DNA of 64,000 bases from Whitmania pigra (Eukaryota > Annelida > Clitellata > Hirudinida > Haemopidae): the NCBI GenBank assembly GCA_021613335.1, contig JAJTWR010000251.1, positions 390,001-454,000 on the forward strand, in the 5' to 3' direction. Shown in pieces: positions 16,653 through 28,300 of this stretch (the first letter of the stretch is position 1; each line of letters starts with the position of its first letter). The notes below the pieces were generated by a model. That model ran no database searches and was not told the origin of the DNA. It saw only the letters and a list, made by a program, of their open reading frames with translations. The translations under genes and the position numbers were made by a program.

Positions 16653-18376
16653 ATGAGTAAAGGCCGTAATGTGGTCGCTAAAACTTCTGAGTCGGCGAAA
16701 TTAGCAGACGATTCAAACACCGAGGTCGGTGATGTTGAAGTTGCAAATGAAAACATCATGAATCACGTTGAGGCCATGCAGCTTTTCAAAGATTCCTTGG
16801 CGGAAATAATTATTGTTAGTGGTGTTTTGATTTTTGTTTTGTTCTACTCCAAACATGTCTTGCTAAATAATATAGTCATAGAAAAATATACAGAGGTATT
16901 AATTTAATTCAATAGTATTATGTTTTACCAAATATCCGTGAAAATATATAAAACATTAACCTTTAAGCACTAAATGAAGAATCATTAGGATTGGAAAGCA
17001 CAATTGATGTAGGATAAAACTGGCTTTGTTATCTTTGAACATGAATGATAAAAGTTTTAAAACCTAAACTCCATTACGATAATTAAAATGTATTTATCTT
17101 AACATTGTGGTTAAGTGTACAAGGTAGCAATTTGTGCTTTAATTTTCAAGTAAAGTAATAATGCATTAAGTTCAAGCTTTCAAAGTGTTAACAATTACAT
17201 AAAGTTGAAATTGTCCTTCATTTATTAAACAGTTTATCGTAATCTTTCTTAGTAGATTCATTGCACCACCATAATATTTTGCACATGTTTTTAGAGTAAA
17301 TTTAAGCTTCATCAGGAATCCCATCGTTCAATTTATTTAACCTCAATTAAATAAGATCATCATCATCACTGACAGGGTGATCCCTTCCTCGACGACCTTC
17401 ACACGTCCGTGACCCTCGAGGAGTTGCACTCCTACATTTCGCTCGAACACGGACAGGCTATCACCATCAACGTCATGAGAGGAGATGGTGTTGCACTGCG
17501 TAAGATCTTCTTTTGGTAGTGTTTATTATTATTATTGTAATTATTGTTATTACTTTTTTACCATTAATATTATTGTTGTGGTTAATAATATTGCTGTTAT
17601 TATTTTCATCATAACCATTATTATTATTATTATGATTATTATTATTATTATTGTAATTGTTGTTATTGATATTCATTATCTTGCTACTGTTGTTATCAAT
17701 TTTATTATTGTTATTGTTATTATTGTCACTATTATTGTTGTCAATAGCAGTTAAATGTTTTATTTCCAGCCATTGTCGTCCTCCAAGATGCCACTGTGGC
17801 AGATCTTCGGAAGGCTTTCCAGCGACACGTTGTTCTCAAACAAACACGCGAGAACCACACCACACACATAAACTGGTCTGTTTTTGGATGTGGATATTGT
17901 TGACAGCATTGGTATTGTTGCTGTTATGCTGTACCTGGCAGTGTGCTATTATTACTATTATTATTGATGTCAACATTACTATTAACATTAATAATATTGT
18001 TGCTGTTATTATCTTGGTAAATTTTGCTTGATTTTTATTTTAATATTTTGTAACTTGTAGGAGGCATGTTTGGAAGTCTTATTGGTTTTATTTCAATGGA
18101 CAGAAGTTGACAGATTCCAACAAGAAGTTGAAAGAGTTTGTTTTCATTCATTAATTTAGGCATCACTTCAAATGTTTGCAAAAAAAAGTCTTAAGTCTTT
18201 GATTTGGAGACTGATTTTTTTAGATTGCTCAGATAGCCTGGACTCAGATAAAAAATTTGTGATTGTGGAAATTCCACAATTTGCATGGCTTTATTAAAAT
18301 GATTACTTATATTTTTAGCTACGAGATCTACAGCAATGACACAGTCAATTTCATAAAGAAACTCCGCAATCGATGA
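16653..18376 (+). CDS. SNRNP25: U11/U12 small nuclear ribonucleoprotein 25 kDa protein
   Basis: Five exons, 174 residues: 16653-16814, 17376-17499, 17770-17875, 18061-18135 and 18319-18376. The protein reads MSKGRNVVAK at the start, then EAMQLFKDSLAE, DPFLDDLHTSVTLEELHSYI, the ubiquitin-like core VVLQDATVADLRKAFQRHV, WRHVWKSYWF, and ends YEIYSNDTVNFIKKLRNR. This follows human SNRNP25 closely, including W-x-x-V-W and FIKKLR. The family is part of the minor-spliceosome U11 snRNP. All five exons join in phase; two donors (GTCTGT after exon 3, GTTTGT after exon 4) are weak but give the expected HIN-W and KLK-D-Y junctions. A poly(A) signal AATAAA lies at 18439, 63 bp past the stop. Its presence implies this genome keeps a U12-type splicing machinery. 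Confidence 0.92.
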
Positions 18377-18829
18377 AAAACTGAGGAAATTTCTTAAAAA
18401 CAATCGCATTCGTTTTATTTCAAGAAAAAATTACCAAAAATAAAAAAATTACAAAAGTCGTTTTTTTCTTGAAATCCGTTTTAATTAAGTTTTAATCTAG
18501 ATATTGTTGTTGAGAAATCGCTCGATGCTCAAATCGAGATAAATATTCACGTAAAAGAGTAGCAGGGGTATTTGAGTATTTATTTATAAAATGAAACAAT
18601 TGTAGAAATAATTTCGTTAATTGTTCTCAAGTATAATAATAAGCTAGGTGATGATTATTATTATAAAATAAAACTTTTTTTTATCATGATTATTTAAAAA
18701 CAAACCTATTAAAGACCTCATAAGCAATGTGGTCAGTAGTCGGGTTTTCAGCAAATTCAATAGTTTAATATTTTGCGGAATTGCACGGATACCATCAGTG
18801 ATTGGCATCTCGTTAACTTTCTTAAGCTG

Positions 18830-19160
18830 AATATCCGCAGATATCCGAAATTCATTGACACACCCGCTCGCCTCAACAGTACGGACTGCCTGAAACCATT
18901 GCACTGGTTGCCGATTCACATCTTACCACCTTCAAAATCACCCTCATGACATATCACACTCTAGTGACATCCAGCCCACTTTATCTCCATCACTTTATAG
19001 ATAATCCACCATTCATCTTCAACCAATCAATAGATCATTACATGTCAACGGAGGCTTCTCTTAATGCTTCCCATCATAAGAGCCCACCCATCTCTGGAGC
19101 TCTTCAAGAGTCATCTGAAGACTCATCTCTTCAGGACTTCAAGGGACAACGAAAACGCAA
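18830..19160 (+). pseudogene. CR1-like LINE fragment, C-terminal part
   Basis: Plus-strand frames read PARLNSTDCLKPLHWLPIHI and then TFKITLMTYHTLVTSSPLYL, HHFIDNPP. The LHWLP...FKI..LTYK.L....P.YL pattern is characteristic of the reverse-transcriptase C-terminus of CR1/jockey-like non-LTR elements. A frameshift near 18920 and no upstream RT core mark it as a truncated relic. Confidence 0.6.
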
Positions 19161-19464
19161 AGTCTTTCTGACGATATCATTTGATTTGAAATACTACCCA
19201 TCACTGGTTGTGGGGCACTCAAAAGTTCTTTCGACGGCTGAAGTGGCTTTGAGATGAAATTGTTGGATGAATTGTGTAAGTTACTGACACACGATAGAAA
19301 GTATTTTAATTGAGAATTTACTGAGCAATCGAGGGGCCGAGGCGAGCTGAGAAAGCTGACCACTGGTGTGATGAGAGAATCCAGTGATTGCTGGGATGTA
19401 GGAATGTATGTGCTATGCGATGACCGAATGAACTACTGAATGATTCATTAATAAACGGGTGCCG

Positions 19465-19645
19465 GACTATTGAACGAAGGAGACGATATATCGAATAACG
19501 AATAACTCCTTCATTATTCGATATAAGATCCATTTCGTTGTAAGATCTAATTCGTTATAAGATCCAATGTATTTTAACGAATCGTTAAAGCTCGTTATAA
19601 GGTCTAATTCGTTATTCGATATATAGTCTTTTTCGTTCAATAGTC
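19465..19645. mobile_element. 181-bp MITE-like palindromic element
   Basis: The first and last 40-odd bases are inverted copies, both starting GACTATTGAACGAA and continuing through ATATATCGAATAACGAAT, with about five mismatches. The middle contains degenerate TTCGTTATAAGATC units. The shape is that of a short non-autonomous DNA transposon. I could not see a clear target duplication; a TA dinucleotide at each end is possible but is also part of the inverted repeat. Confidence 0.6.
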
Positions 19646-20060
19646 TATGAGCCTACTAAACATTACTATTACCGAGTCACTTACATGAAATAAAGCTAAA
19701 TGTAATTCTTCGAGCATCATTTCCAAAGATGCGTAATGAATAATAAAGCGGATTTGTAGTGAGTCTGTAGTTAGGTTCCTTGTTTACATTGAATAATTTC
19801 AAGAAACAGTATTCCTAGTATTCATAGAGGCATCTTGAGAAATCTCGATTAACCTCAAATCATTTAATATAAATTTTCAAACATTTGTGACACTTAAAAT
19901 TTATTCATTTATTGGCGTTATTAATATTATTTTTTTTAAATACTACATAATCAATATATATTTGGAAACACTTTTAATTAATTTTAATCACTTTAGGTGG
20001 AGCTAATTTTGTTTATGGGGTGGAGCTATCTCTCTTAATTTTCATCTCATTAAGACTGTT
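19646..20060. other. AT-rich intergenic DNA upstream of the foldback element
   Basis: No gene seen. The last part, ending CTCATTAAGACTGTT, would have been continuous with the ALG9 5' region before the 5.2-kb element inserted. Confidence 0.5.
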
Positions 20061-20069
20061 GCAGCTCGG
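20061..20069. repeat. Left 9-bp target site duplication
   Basis: GCAGCTCGG directly abuts the left end of the element. The identical 9 bp abut the right end at 25297-25305. Confidence 0.85.
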
Positions 20070-20567
20070 ACTGGAGTAATCGCAGTTTAATATCTATACA
20101 GACATTCCTTAGTAAACAAAGATAAACCACGCCTCCCCTATTATAATAATAAATTATGTATATGTTGAAATAAAATAAAACAAATAATTTCAAAACAAAA
20201 CGTTGTTTAATTTTTTTTTTAAATTAAGGAACATTTATAATATATATGTATTTAAAATATCTGTCCTATTTAAGGTAGTTACACATAATGAATGTCGCTT
20301 TTGTAAAACATTCAAAATGCTATTCCAAAATTAAATTTAATATACTTTTAACCGTATATATATATAAATATTTAATTTGACAAAATTGTTTCAAATTATA
20401 AATATATTTTATATGCTCCCAATATCAATATGTACTCGGAGAGCTATAAAGGGATTTTTAACCGGGCTAATTAATGAACATTAACAAAAGACAAATAACA
20501 CACAAAAACAGGTTATTTAAACTACACATATAAATGACGCAAGTGTTGAAATAATGTTGAGCGTCTA

Positions 20568-21543
20568 TAGCCCATCAATATCCATATTGAGAGCTAAAAA
20601 TAGATTCTGAATATCAAGACTCTTTAAGCCATATAGATAATGAGGCTAGCTTGTTAAGCGTTGAACCAATATTATAATGAGTGCCTCTTTCCTATAGCCC
20701 ACCAATATCCATATTGAGAGCTAAAAATAGATTCTGAATATCAAGACTCTTTACGCTATACAAATAATGAGGCTAGTGTAATATTAATATTATAATGAGC
20801 ATCCCTTTTCCCTAGCCCACCAATATCTATATTAAGAGCTAAAAATAGATTCTGAATATCAAGACTCTTTAAGCCATATAGACAATGAGGCTAGCTTGTC
20901 AAGCGTTGAACTAATATTATAATGAGTGCCTCTTTCCATATAGCCCACCAATATCCATATTGAGAGCTAAAAATAGATTCTGATTATCAAGACTCTTTAA
21001 GCCATACAGATAATGAGGCTAGTGTAATATTAATATTATAATGAGCGGTCCTTTTCCATAGCCCACCAATATCCATATTGAGAGCTAAAAATAGATTCTG
21101 AATATCAAGACTCTTTAAGCCATATAGATAATGAGGTTAGTTTGACAAGCTATGAACCAATATTATAATGAGTGCCTCTTTCCTATAGCCCACCAATATC
21201 CATATGGCGAGCTAAAAATAGATTCTGAATATCAAGACTCTTTAAGCCATATAGATAATGAGGCTAGCTTGTCAAGCGTTGAACCAATATTATAATGAGT
21301 GCCTCTTTCCTATAGCCCACCAATATCCATATTGAGAGCTAAAAATAGATTCTGAATATCAAGACTCTTTAAGCCATATAGATAATGAGGCTAGCTTGTC
21401 AAGCATTGAACCAATATTATAATGAGTGCCTCTTTCCTATTGCTCACCAATATCCATATTGAGAGCTATAAATAGATTCTGAATATCAAGACTCTTTACG
21501 CTATACAGATAATGTGGCTAATGTTGAATTAATATTACAATGA
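20568..21543 (+). repeat. Left-arm tandem array, eight units of 118 or 127 bp
   Basis: Units begin AGCCCACCAATATCCATATT at about 20568, 20697, 20815, 20942, 21060, 21187, 21315 and 21442. Spacing shows two unit types. Type A (127-129 bp) has GTCAAGCGTTGAACCAATAT before the next unit; type B (118 bp) has GTGTAATATTAATATT instead. Order A-B-A-B-A-A-A plus a partial last unit. Every unit keeps GAGAGCTAAAAATAGATTCT almost unchanged. Confidence 0.9.
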
Positions 21544-24087
21544 GCAGAGTTATGACGGCAGATCTCTATTGGGGCGCAGGGAAACACAAAATTTGAATTT
21601 GAGGACGCTTTTTTCATTGGGGGTCGTCAACAAAAGATGTCCGCAAAAAACCTTAACTTTAATTTTTAATTTGTGTCACGTTACATAGAGGTTTACCCCC
21701 TCCCCCTCGAGCGTGACATATTTTATGGACGGTCCCAAAATTATCAATAAAATTATATTTAAGAAATAAAAATAAAATCAATAAAAATATAAATTATTTC
21801 GTTTTTATTTCGCAAAAAGCAATTGCCCTCCCCTCTCAGTATTCTTAGTATGCTTTTGAAGCCCCCCACTTGCGAGCTTTTTTGAATGACCCCTTGTCCT
21901 AAGGTCTACTTACGATTAGACCAAGGTTTTATTTTTTAATGCATATATTCCGTGCTAAGAATTAAATCTATATCTTTAAATCTTTCTTGTCAGATCGATT
22001 ACGTTTAGCTTATCTAATCAATAGGCGATAGAAAGTATAGTGTGTTTAAAAGTGAACAATATTGAAATGAATATATTAGGGTAAAATTGCATTCAAATCC
22101 TTTCAATAATACATTCTAAAGTACAAGTACTAAAATTAAATATCACCCATGACTTGGAGACAAACATGTCTGAAGTTGAATTTCTAACTACATATATTTA
22201 GCAAGATATTAATAAAAACGTGTTTAAAACAAACATTCATTTTCGTTTAAGAATCACTTTATAAAAGTATAGGTAATTACAATCTAACTAACATTATAAT
22301 CATAGAAAAAAACGTTTGAACGTTATATTAAGAAAGATATAATAAATGTTCTGCAGAACATACAAGTGCCTAAAATCTCGACTTCAACCAATTTTAGAGA
22401 ACCCATTCTTTTAAGCATGTTAGAAAATGAAGTTTTCTTCCATAATCTGAAGTTTGACCTTCCAATTCAAATTAGTTTGAGAGATATTCACCATAAAGTA
22501 GTCAATCGAGAAACATGCACGACCTGAGATTCCAAATCTACTAGTGGGTAATGTAAATCCTAGTGACATTTTTCATAATCTGGTGTATAATAAAAATAAT
22601 AAAATTTTTAAAACATAACGTAGACTAATAGAATCTAATAAAACATTAATTATTAATTACTAATTATTATTTTTTTTATTAATTCTAATAAATACCGAAA
22701 TAACTGGGTTATTATTGGTTAAAAGCTAAATTTCAACATTTTATATAGTTTATTGTATACATTATTTTTAACATAAAAGACTTTAAAACAAGAAAAGCTT
22801 TCCGTGACAGCAAACCTACTTTTTCCAAGATTTCTTTGAAATGCGTTTATTCGTTCCGCATAATTAAAAAGGAATCGTAGCCTAAACTCAAAATCGTTAG
22901 TTGATGCAATATATTATTATTAACTACAAAACAAAAAATTATTAAAACGATGTAAATAATAACTAGTATTATTCAACCGACAAAAAAAATATCAGCCTTG
23001 AACAACCTATTCATTAAAGGAGGTATGGTCAAAGCAATTAAATGACTAGTTGATGAATGACAGATCAAATCAGAAAGAAATGAACACATCCATTCTTGTG
23101 GATGATGTTACTCATTATTACTGTTATTTTCATTACTATTGGAATTTGCAACAACACATCCTAGTCATTTCAGCTTTTTTAGCGGACAAACCCTCGCACA
23201 CCTGAGGAGACCTTTATTTGCTTCTAGCCAAAAGTCACGAGGCCAAACCCTCATAAATCATGACAAGATGATGTTTTTTCCATCTAGTCTAAAGTCGGGG
23301 GACAACGTCCCTGGTCCTAGTCATCTCCAAAATGACGTCATTAGACATTTTAAATGGTTTCATATAAAAAACCATTTACAAAGAGCCATGTTAGAGTAAC
23401 CAAATAACAAGTTGTCGGAGCGGTTGTAGCGAGAGCCAATCAGCATGCAGCGCTCATATTTATTTATTTGATGAAAGTCCATTGCATAACTAAGAGCTTA
23501 TAAAAACAATGTCTGCTTATAACTTTATACAAAGGATTTTATATATACGTGGAAAGTTATCATCGGTATATTGCAGGAGGCGTCTATAAAAGACGTCCGT
23601 AAAAATTGCAGATTTTGTCTCCCATCGCCTTCCTCCGCAAACGTCCGCTATTTTACGGTCGACGGCATTTTTTGCCAACCCAAACATTTCCTAAGAACTT
23701 ACTTCAATGAATAAGCAATTATTTTTGTTTCAAGAATCCAATTGTTGCAGTTCATTAAAATTTGTAACCAATAATGTAATTTTTATTTGTCTTTTGTTAA
23801 TTCACCGAAGATTTTTGTATTGTTTTTAGTTGTTTGAATTCGTTTATTTAAAAATTCTGAACAAGAAACAAAAAAATATACGTTGTAGCCCAAGGGATAT
23901 AATTCCTGTCAAAATGATTAGTATAGTAACAACACAACCCTGCTGTCAAGTTTGTAGCATAAAAACAAAACGAATTTGAATCAAAGCTGTTAAGCGCAAA
24001 TAACTTGAAAAATAAGTGTCTGATGACAAATAGATTAGTATTGTGAGAAAGATAAATTAAATTTCTTCAGAAGTAAACCTTAGACTT
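21544..24087. other. Core of the foldback element, no transposase
   Basis: AT-rich sequence with scattered stops. An 86-codon frame at 23139-23399 has no recognisable motif. GC-richer islands occur at 21545-21720 and 23560-23690. A CRE-like TGACGTCA at 23333 is probably incidental. Confidence 0.6.
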
Positions 24088-24810
24088 ACAATATTGGTTC
24101 AAGCTAGCCTCATTATCTGTATAGCGTAAAGAGTCTTGATATTCAGAATCTATTTTTAGCTCTCAATATGGATATTGGTGGGCTATAGGAAAGAGGCACT
24201 CATTATAATATTGGTTCAACGCTTGACAAGCTAGCCTCATTATCTATATGGCTTAAAGAGTCTTGATATTCAGAATCTATTTTTAGCTCGCCATATGGAT
24301 ATTGGTGGGCTATAGGAAAGAGGCACTCATTATAATATTGGTTCAACGCTTGACAAGCTAGCCTCATTATCTGTATGGCTTAAAGAGTCTTGATATTCAG
24401 AATCTATTTTTAGCTCTCAATATGGATATTGGTTGGCTATGGAAAAGGACCGCTCATTATAATATTAATATTACACTAGCTTCATTATTTGTATAGCGTA
24501 AAGAGTCTTGATATTCAGAATCTATTTTTAGCTCTCAATATAGATATTGGTGGGCTAGGGAAAAGGACGCTCATTATAATATTAATATTACACTAGCCTC
24601 ATTATTTGTATAGCGTAAAGAGTCTTGATATTCAGAATCTATTTTTAGCTCTCAATATGGATATTGGTGGGCTATATGGAAAGAGGCACTCATTATAATA
24701 TTGGTTCAACGCTTGACTAGCTAGCCTCATTATCTGTATGGCTTAAAGAGTCTTGATATTCAGAATCTATTTTTAGCTCTCAATATGGATATTGGTGGGC
24801 TATAGACGCT
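24088..24810 (-). repeat. Right-arm tandem array, six units
   Basis: The reverse complement of the left array. Unit ends (GATATTGGTGGGCTAT) fall at about 24187, 24314, 24442, 24560, 24676 and 24806. Both A and B unit types occur. The right array has two units fewer than the left, so the arms have changed copy number independently since insertion or arrived unequal. Confidence 0.9.
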
Positions 24811-25296
24811 GAATATTATTTCAACACTTGCATCATTTATATGTGTAGTTTAAATAACCTGTTTTTGTGTGTTATTTGTCTTTTGTTAATGTTCATTAAT
24901 TAGCCCGGTTAAAAATCTCTTTATACCTCTCCGAGTACATATTGATATTGGGAGCATATAAAATATATTTATAATTTGAAACAATTTTGTCAAATTAAAA
25001 TATTTATATATATACGGTTAAAAGTAAATTAAATTTAATTTTGGAATAGCATTTTGAATGTTTAACAAAAGCGACATTCATTATGTGTAACTATCTTAAG
25101 TGACACAGATATTCTAAATACATATATATTATAAATTTTCACTAATTTTTTAATAATTAAACAACGTTTTGTGTTGAAATAATTTGTTTTGTTTTATTTC
25201 AACATATACATAATTTATTATTATAATAGGGGGGCGTGGTTTATCTTTGTTTACTAAGGAATGTCTGTATAGATATTAAACTGCGATTACTCCAGT

Positions 25297-25305
25297 GCAG
25301 CTCGG
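25297..25305. repeat. Right 9-bp target site duplication
   Basis: GCAGCTCGG, identical to 20061-20069. It is followed by ACGGTTTTACCGAG and, 40 bp on, the ALG9 start codon. Confidence 0.85.
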
Positions 25306-25345
25306 ACGGTTTTACCGAGAACAGGTAAACAGTGTCCGTGTCATC

Positions 25346-28300
25346 ATGGCTCACATCGGCAATCGTAAAAAACAACAGATGGATAAAAAGATCAACTCTG
25401 GGTTTGAAGTTTTATGCATTTGTTCCTAAAGATTTCGCTTTTATGGATTTGAATGTTTTTCTGACTTTGCGCATTGTAACAATGACAAGTTTAGTTTTTG
25501 GGTTTAAAATGGATTAGAAAGAATTAGCCACATTAAGGTTGTTTTGTCTAAGAGGCAATCGTTTAGCTTGAAATAAACTTATTCTGTAAATAGATCATTT
25601 TGTGCACCAAGGTAATCATTCTGACCATGAAATAAGATCATTGATGATATGGATCATTCTTTTAAATTAAGTTTAATTTGATAATCTGATTGTTTGATTT
25701 ATAGTCTGGCTTTAACACGACAGCTAACTGTAAATAACATTGTAATAAGAATGCAAAAACATTAATAAAAATAAAAAGCAGTTGCTCTTACCCACAATCA
25801 TTACAATCAAATGATATTATAACCTCATCCAAACCCACACGCAGAGCTCAAGTCAATAATGAGATCCAGAAGCAACAATCAAAACAGACTCCTAAAGGGA
25901 TCAATCCTGCATCCGTGGACTCCACCCATGTGTGGACCCCCTCCATCCATACGGCATTCAGGCTCATCATGGCAGCCAGGCTGAGTTCTGCCATGTGGAG
26001 CAACATATCTGACTGCGATGAGACCTTCAACTATCTGGAGCCTGTAAATTTATTATGACTCGTCATTATTGTTATCATTAGGATTTGTATTTATTTTTAT
26101 TATCACTATAATTATTGGTATTTATTTTAGTATTGATATTTAATGATCAAATTTATGTTTTATTTTTTGTTATCATTATAATTATTGGCTTTTATTTTAA
26201 ATATGGTTATTCTTTATTAGTTCCAATTACACATTATACAACAATTTATCATCTCCCTTGACCGATCGCATTATTTTATTTAATCAGCTCCACTACTTGC
26301 TCCATGGACACGGAATGCAGACGTGGGAGTATTCTCCCGCCTACGCAGTCCGATCATATGCCTACCTGTGGCTCTACGCCCTCCCTGTCAAGCTCTGGCA
26401 GACTTTCTACAGGGGTGACAAGGTGTGACATTTGAACTTTGCATTTACTTTTTTATTGATATTGCTGTTATAGTTATTGATGCTATATAAATCGTAAACT
26501 TCATTGTTGTCATCAGCATAATAATTGTCATCACCATCACCACTGACACTTCAGGTCCTCCAATTCCTCGTACTGAGATGTAGCATGGCATTGTTCTGCT
26601 CGGGCTGTGAAACATACTTTTACAAGTTAGTCTAATTCATTTCAACCAAAATAGAGTTACAGATTTGTTAAATAACAATAATAATAATAATAGTAATAAT
26701 AACCCACTAATAATATTAACATACAATCCACAAATTACATGCCTAAAATTAATGCATAAATTACCAGGTCTGTCCGTGATAGGTTTGGCGGGAACGTGAG
26801 TCGTCTGTGCCTCGTGTTCCTTATCTTCAGTCCTGGAATGTTCATCTCGTCCACTGCTTTCCTTCCCAGCACCTTCGCCATGTACACCACCATGCTGGCT
26901 CTGAGCCTCTGGTGGAGTCGAAACTCTGTCTTTCTGCCGGTGTTCTTCGTGGCGCTCGGGTCCCTGGTGGGGTGGCCCTTTGCAGCTGCCCTCGGGTGAG
27001 TTCAGGATTTGATCGGTTCTTATTTAATTTGTTAAATAATTTGTTAGTTTACTTATTTATTGTAATGTACTTAAATGTTCATTTATGTGGCCCCTATTCC
27101 TTGGCAGAGTGGATTTTGTTAAGGATGAGAATGTTTCTTTTTTAGGAATTGCGAAGGAATGCAACCTTGCGGAGTATCCATGCATTTTGCGCATGGATTC
27201 ATTTTTGTGCACATTGTTTTGATTATTTTAAGAAGGCTTAGTTTGGTTGACTTGTTGTTTTGATTGTTTGGTGACTACTTGTCAGTGCATTGATACAACT
27301 TTTAATTCGTAGCATTCCCATTGCTTACAACCTCGTTGTGAACCAAGGTCATCTGATGAAGTTTGTCGTCTGCTCCATCGCTTCTTTAGTCGTCTGCCTT
27401 GTGAGATTTTTTGTTGACTTTACTGATCCTTGTCTGGAGTGTATGTTAATTTTATGTAAAATGCATTAATCTTTTATTTTATTAATCAATTAATCCTATG
27501 TTTATTATTATGATAATAAGTACGGCGTACAAGTTAGCAAAGAGGTAGCATGCCCACGTATCGTGGAAAGAAGCAACAGTCGTTACGTGTCGTGTTCGCG
27601 ATCCAGCTTGCACTGACAAAGCGCCCTTCGGATGCGGCTCTATGCAAATGGTTGATTGCCCCTGACACTTATGGTGCAATACAAATTTATAATGATTTAA
27701 TGATTTTTAAAAATTCTTTATTATTTTTACTTTTTATTATTTATTGTTATTCAGTTAATTATGTTTAGCTCAGTGTTGATAGTACCAGTACTTCAGGTTC
27801 CCATGGTGATGATCGACTCTGATTACTTTGGCAAGTTGGTTGTGGCGCCACTGAACATCATCGCTTACAATGTCTTCAGCGACCATGGACCTGATCTTTA
27901 CGGTGAGTTTGTAGGTCATTGAACCGAATTATCATTTGTTTTAATAATAATTGTCATGATGATGATAATAATTAGCAATTGATAAATTTTCCTTCGCCAG
28001 GAGTCGAACCCTGGACATTCTACTTTGTCAATGGATTCCTGAACTTCAATTTGGTCTTTCCTCTAGCTGTCGCATCTCTGTTCCTTCTTGTTAGTCACCT
28101 CTTGTTTTTGAAATTATTTAATCATATTAATTATTCATCTTATTTATGATAACTGATCTTACTCTTTTATTTATAATACCTTATTGTTGTATGTATGTAC
28201 AACTCCAGTAATAAAGAAATTGAGTTTGAAATTATGGATTGAGGAGATAATAATAATAATAGTAATAATAACAATAATGATAATATCATGCATCCATGTG

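Larger units (their letters stand above)
20070..25296. mobile_element. Foldback-type DNA transposon with long inverted repeats
   Basis: A 5,227-bp element bounded by perfect inverted ends (at least the first 31 bp identical, starting ACTGGAGTAATCGCAG) and a 9-bp target duplication. Each arm is 1.2-1.5 kb (left 20070-21543, right 24088-25296). It has an outer unique part of about 490 bp, then a tandem array. The core (about 21544-24087) is AT-rich and has no reading frame above 86 codons, so the copy is non-autonomous. Long inverted repeats made partly of internal tandem repeats with a 9-bp duplication are the traits of Drosophila FB elements, whose transposase source (NOF) belongs to the Mutator/MULE group. 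Merlin-like origin (8-9 bp duplication) is the main alternative. Superfamily assignment is inference. Confidence 0.85.

Noticed and set aside
17473..18031. Frames of 67-124 codons around 17.5-18.0 kb
   Set aside because: Intronic ATT/GTT repeat translations overlapping SNRNP25 exons in wrong frames.
23139..23399. 86-codon frame in the foldback core as a transposase remnant
   Set aside because: No DDE-like motif, zinc finger or similarity that I can recognise.
20568..24810. CRISPR-like array because of regular repeats
   Set aside because: Units are contiguous with no unique spacers, lie in inverted transposon arms, and the DNA is animal.
27482..27679. 65-codon minus-strand frame in ALG9 intron 6
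   Set aside because: Coincides with the SINE-like segment; better explained by its higher GC content.
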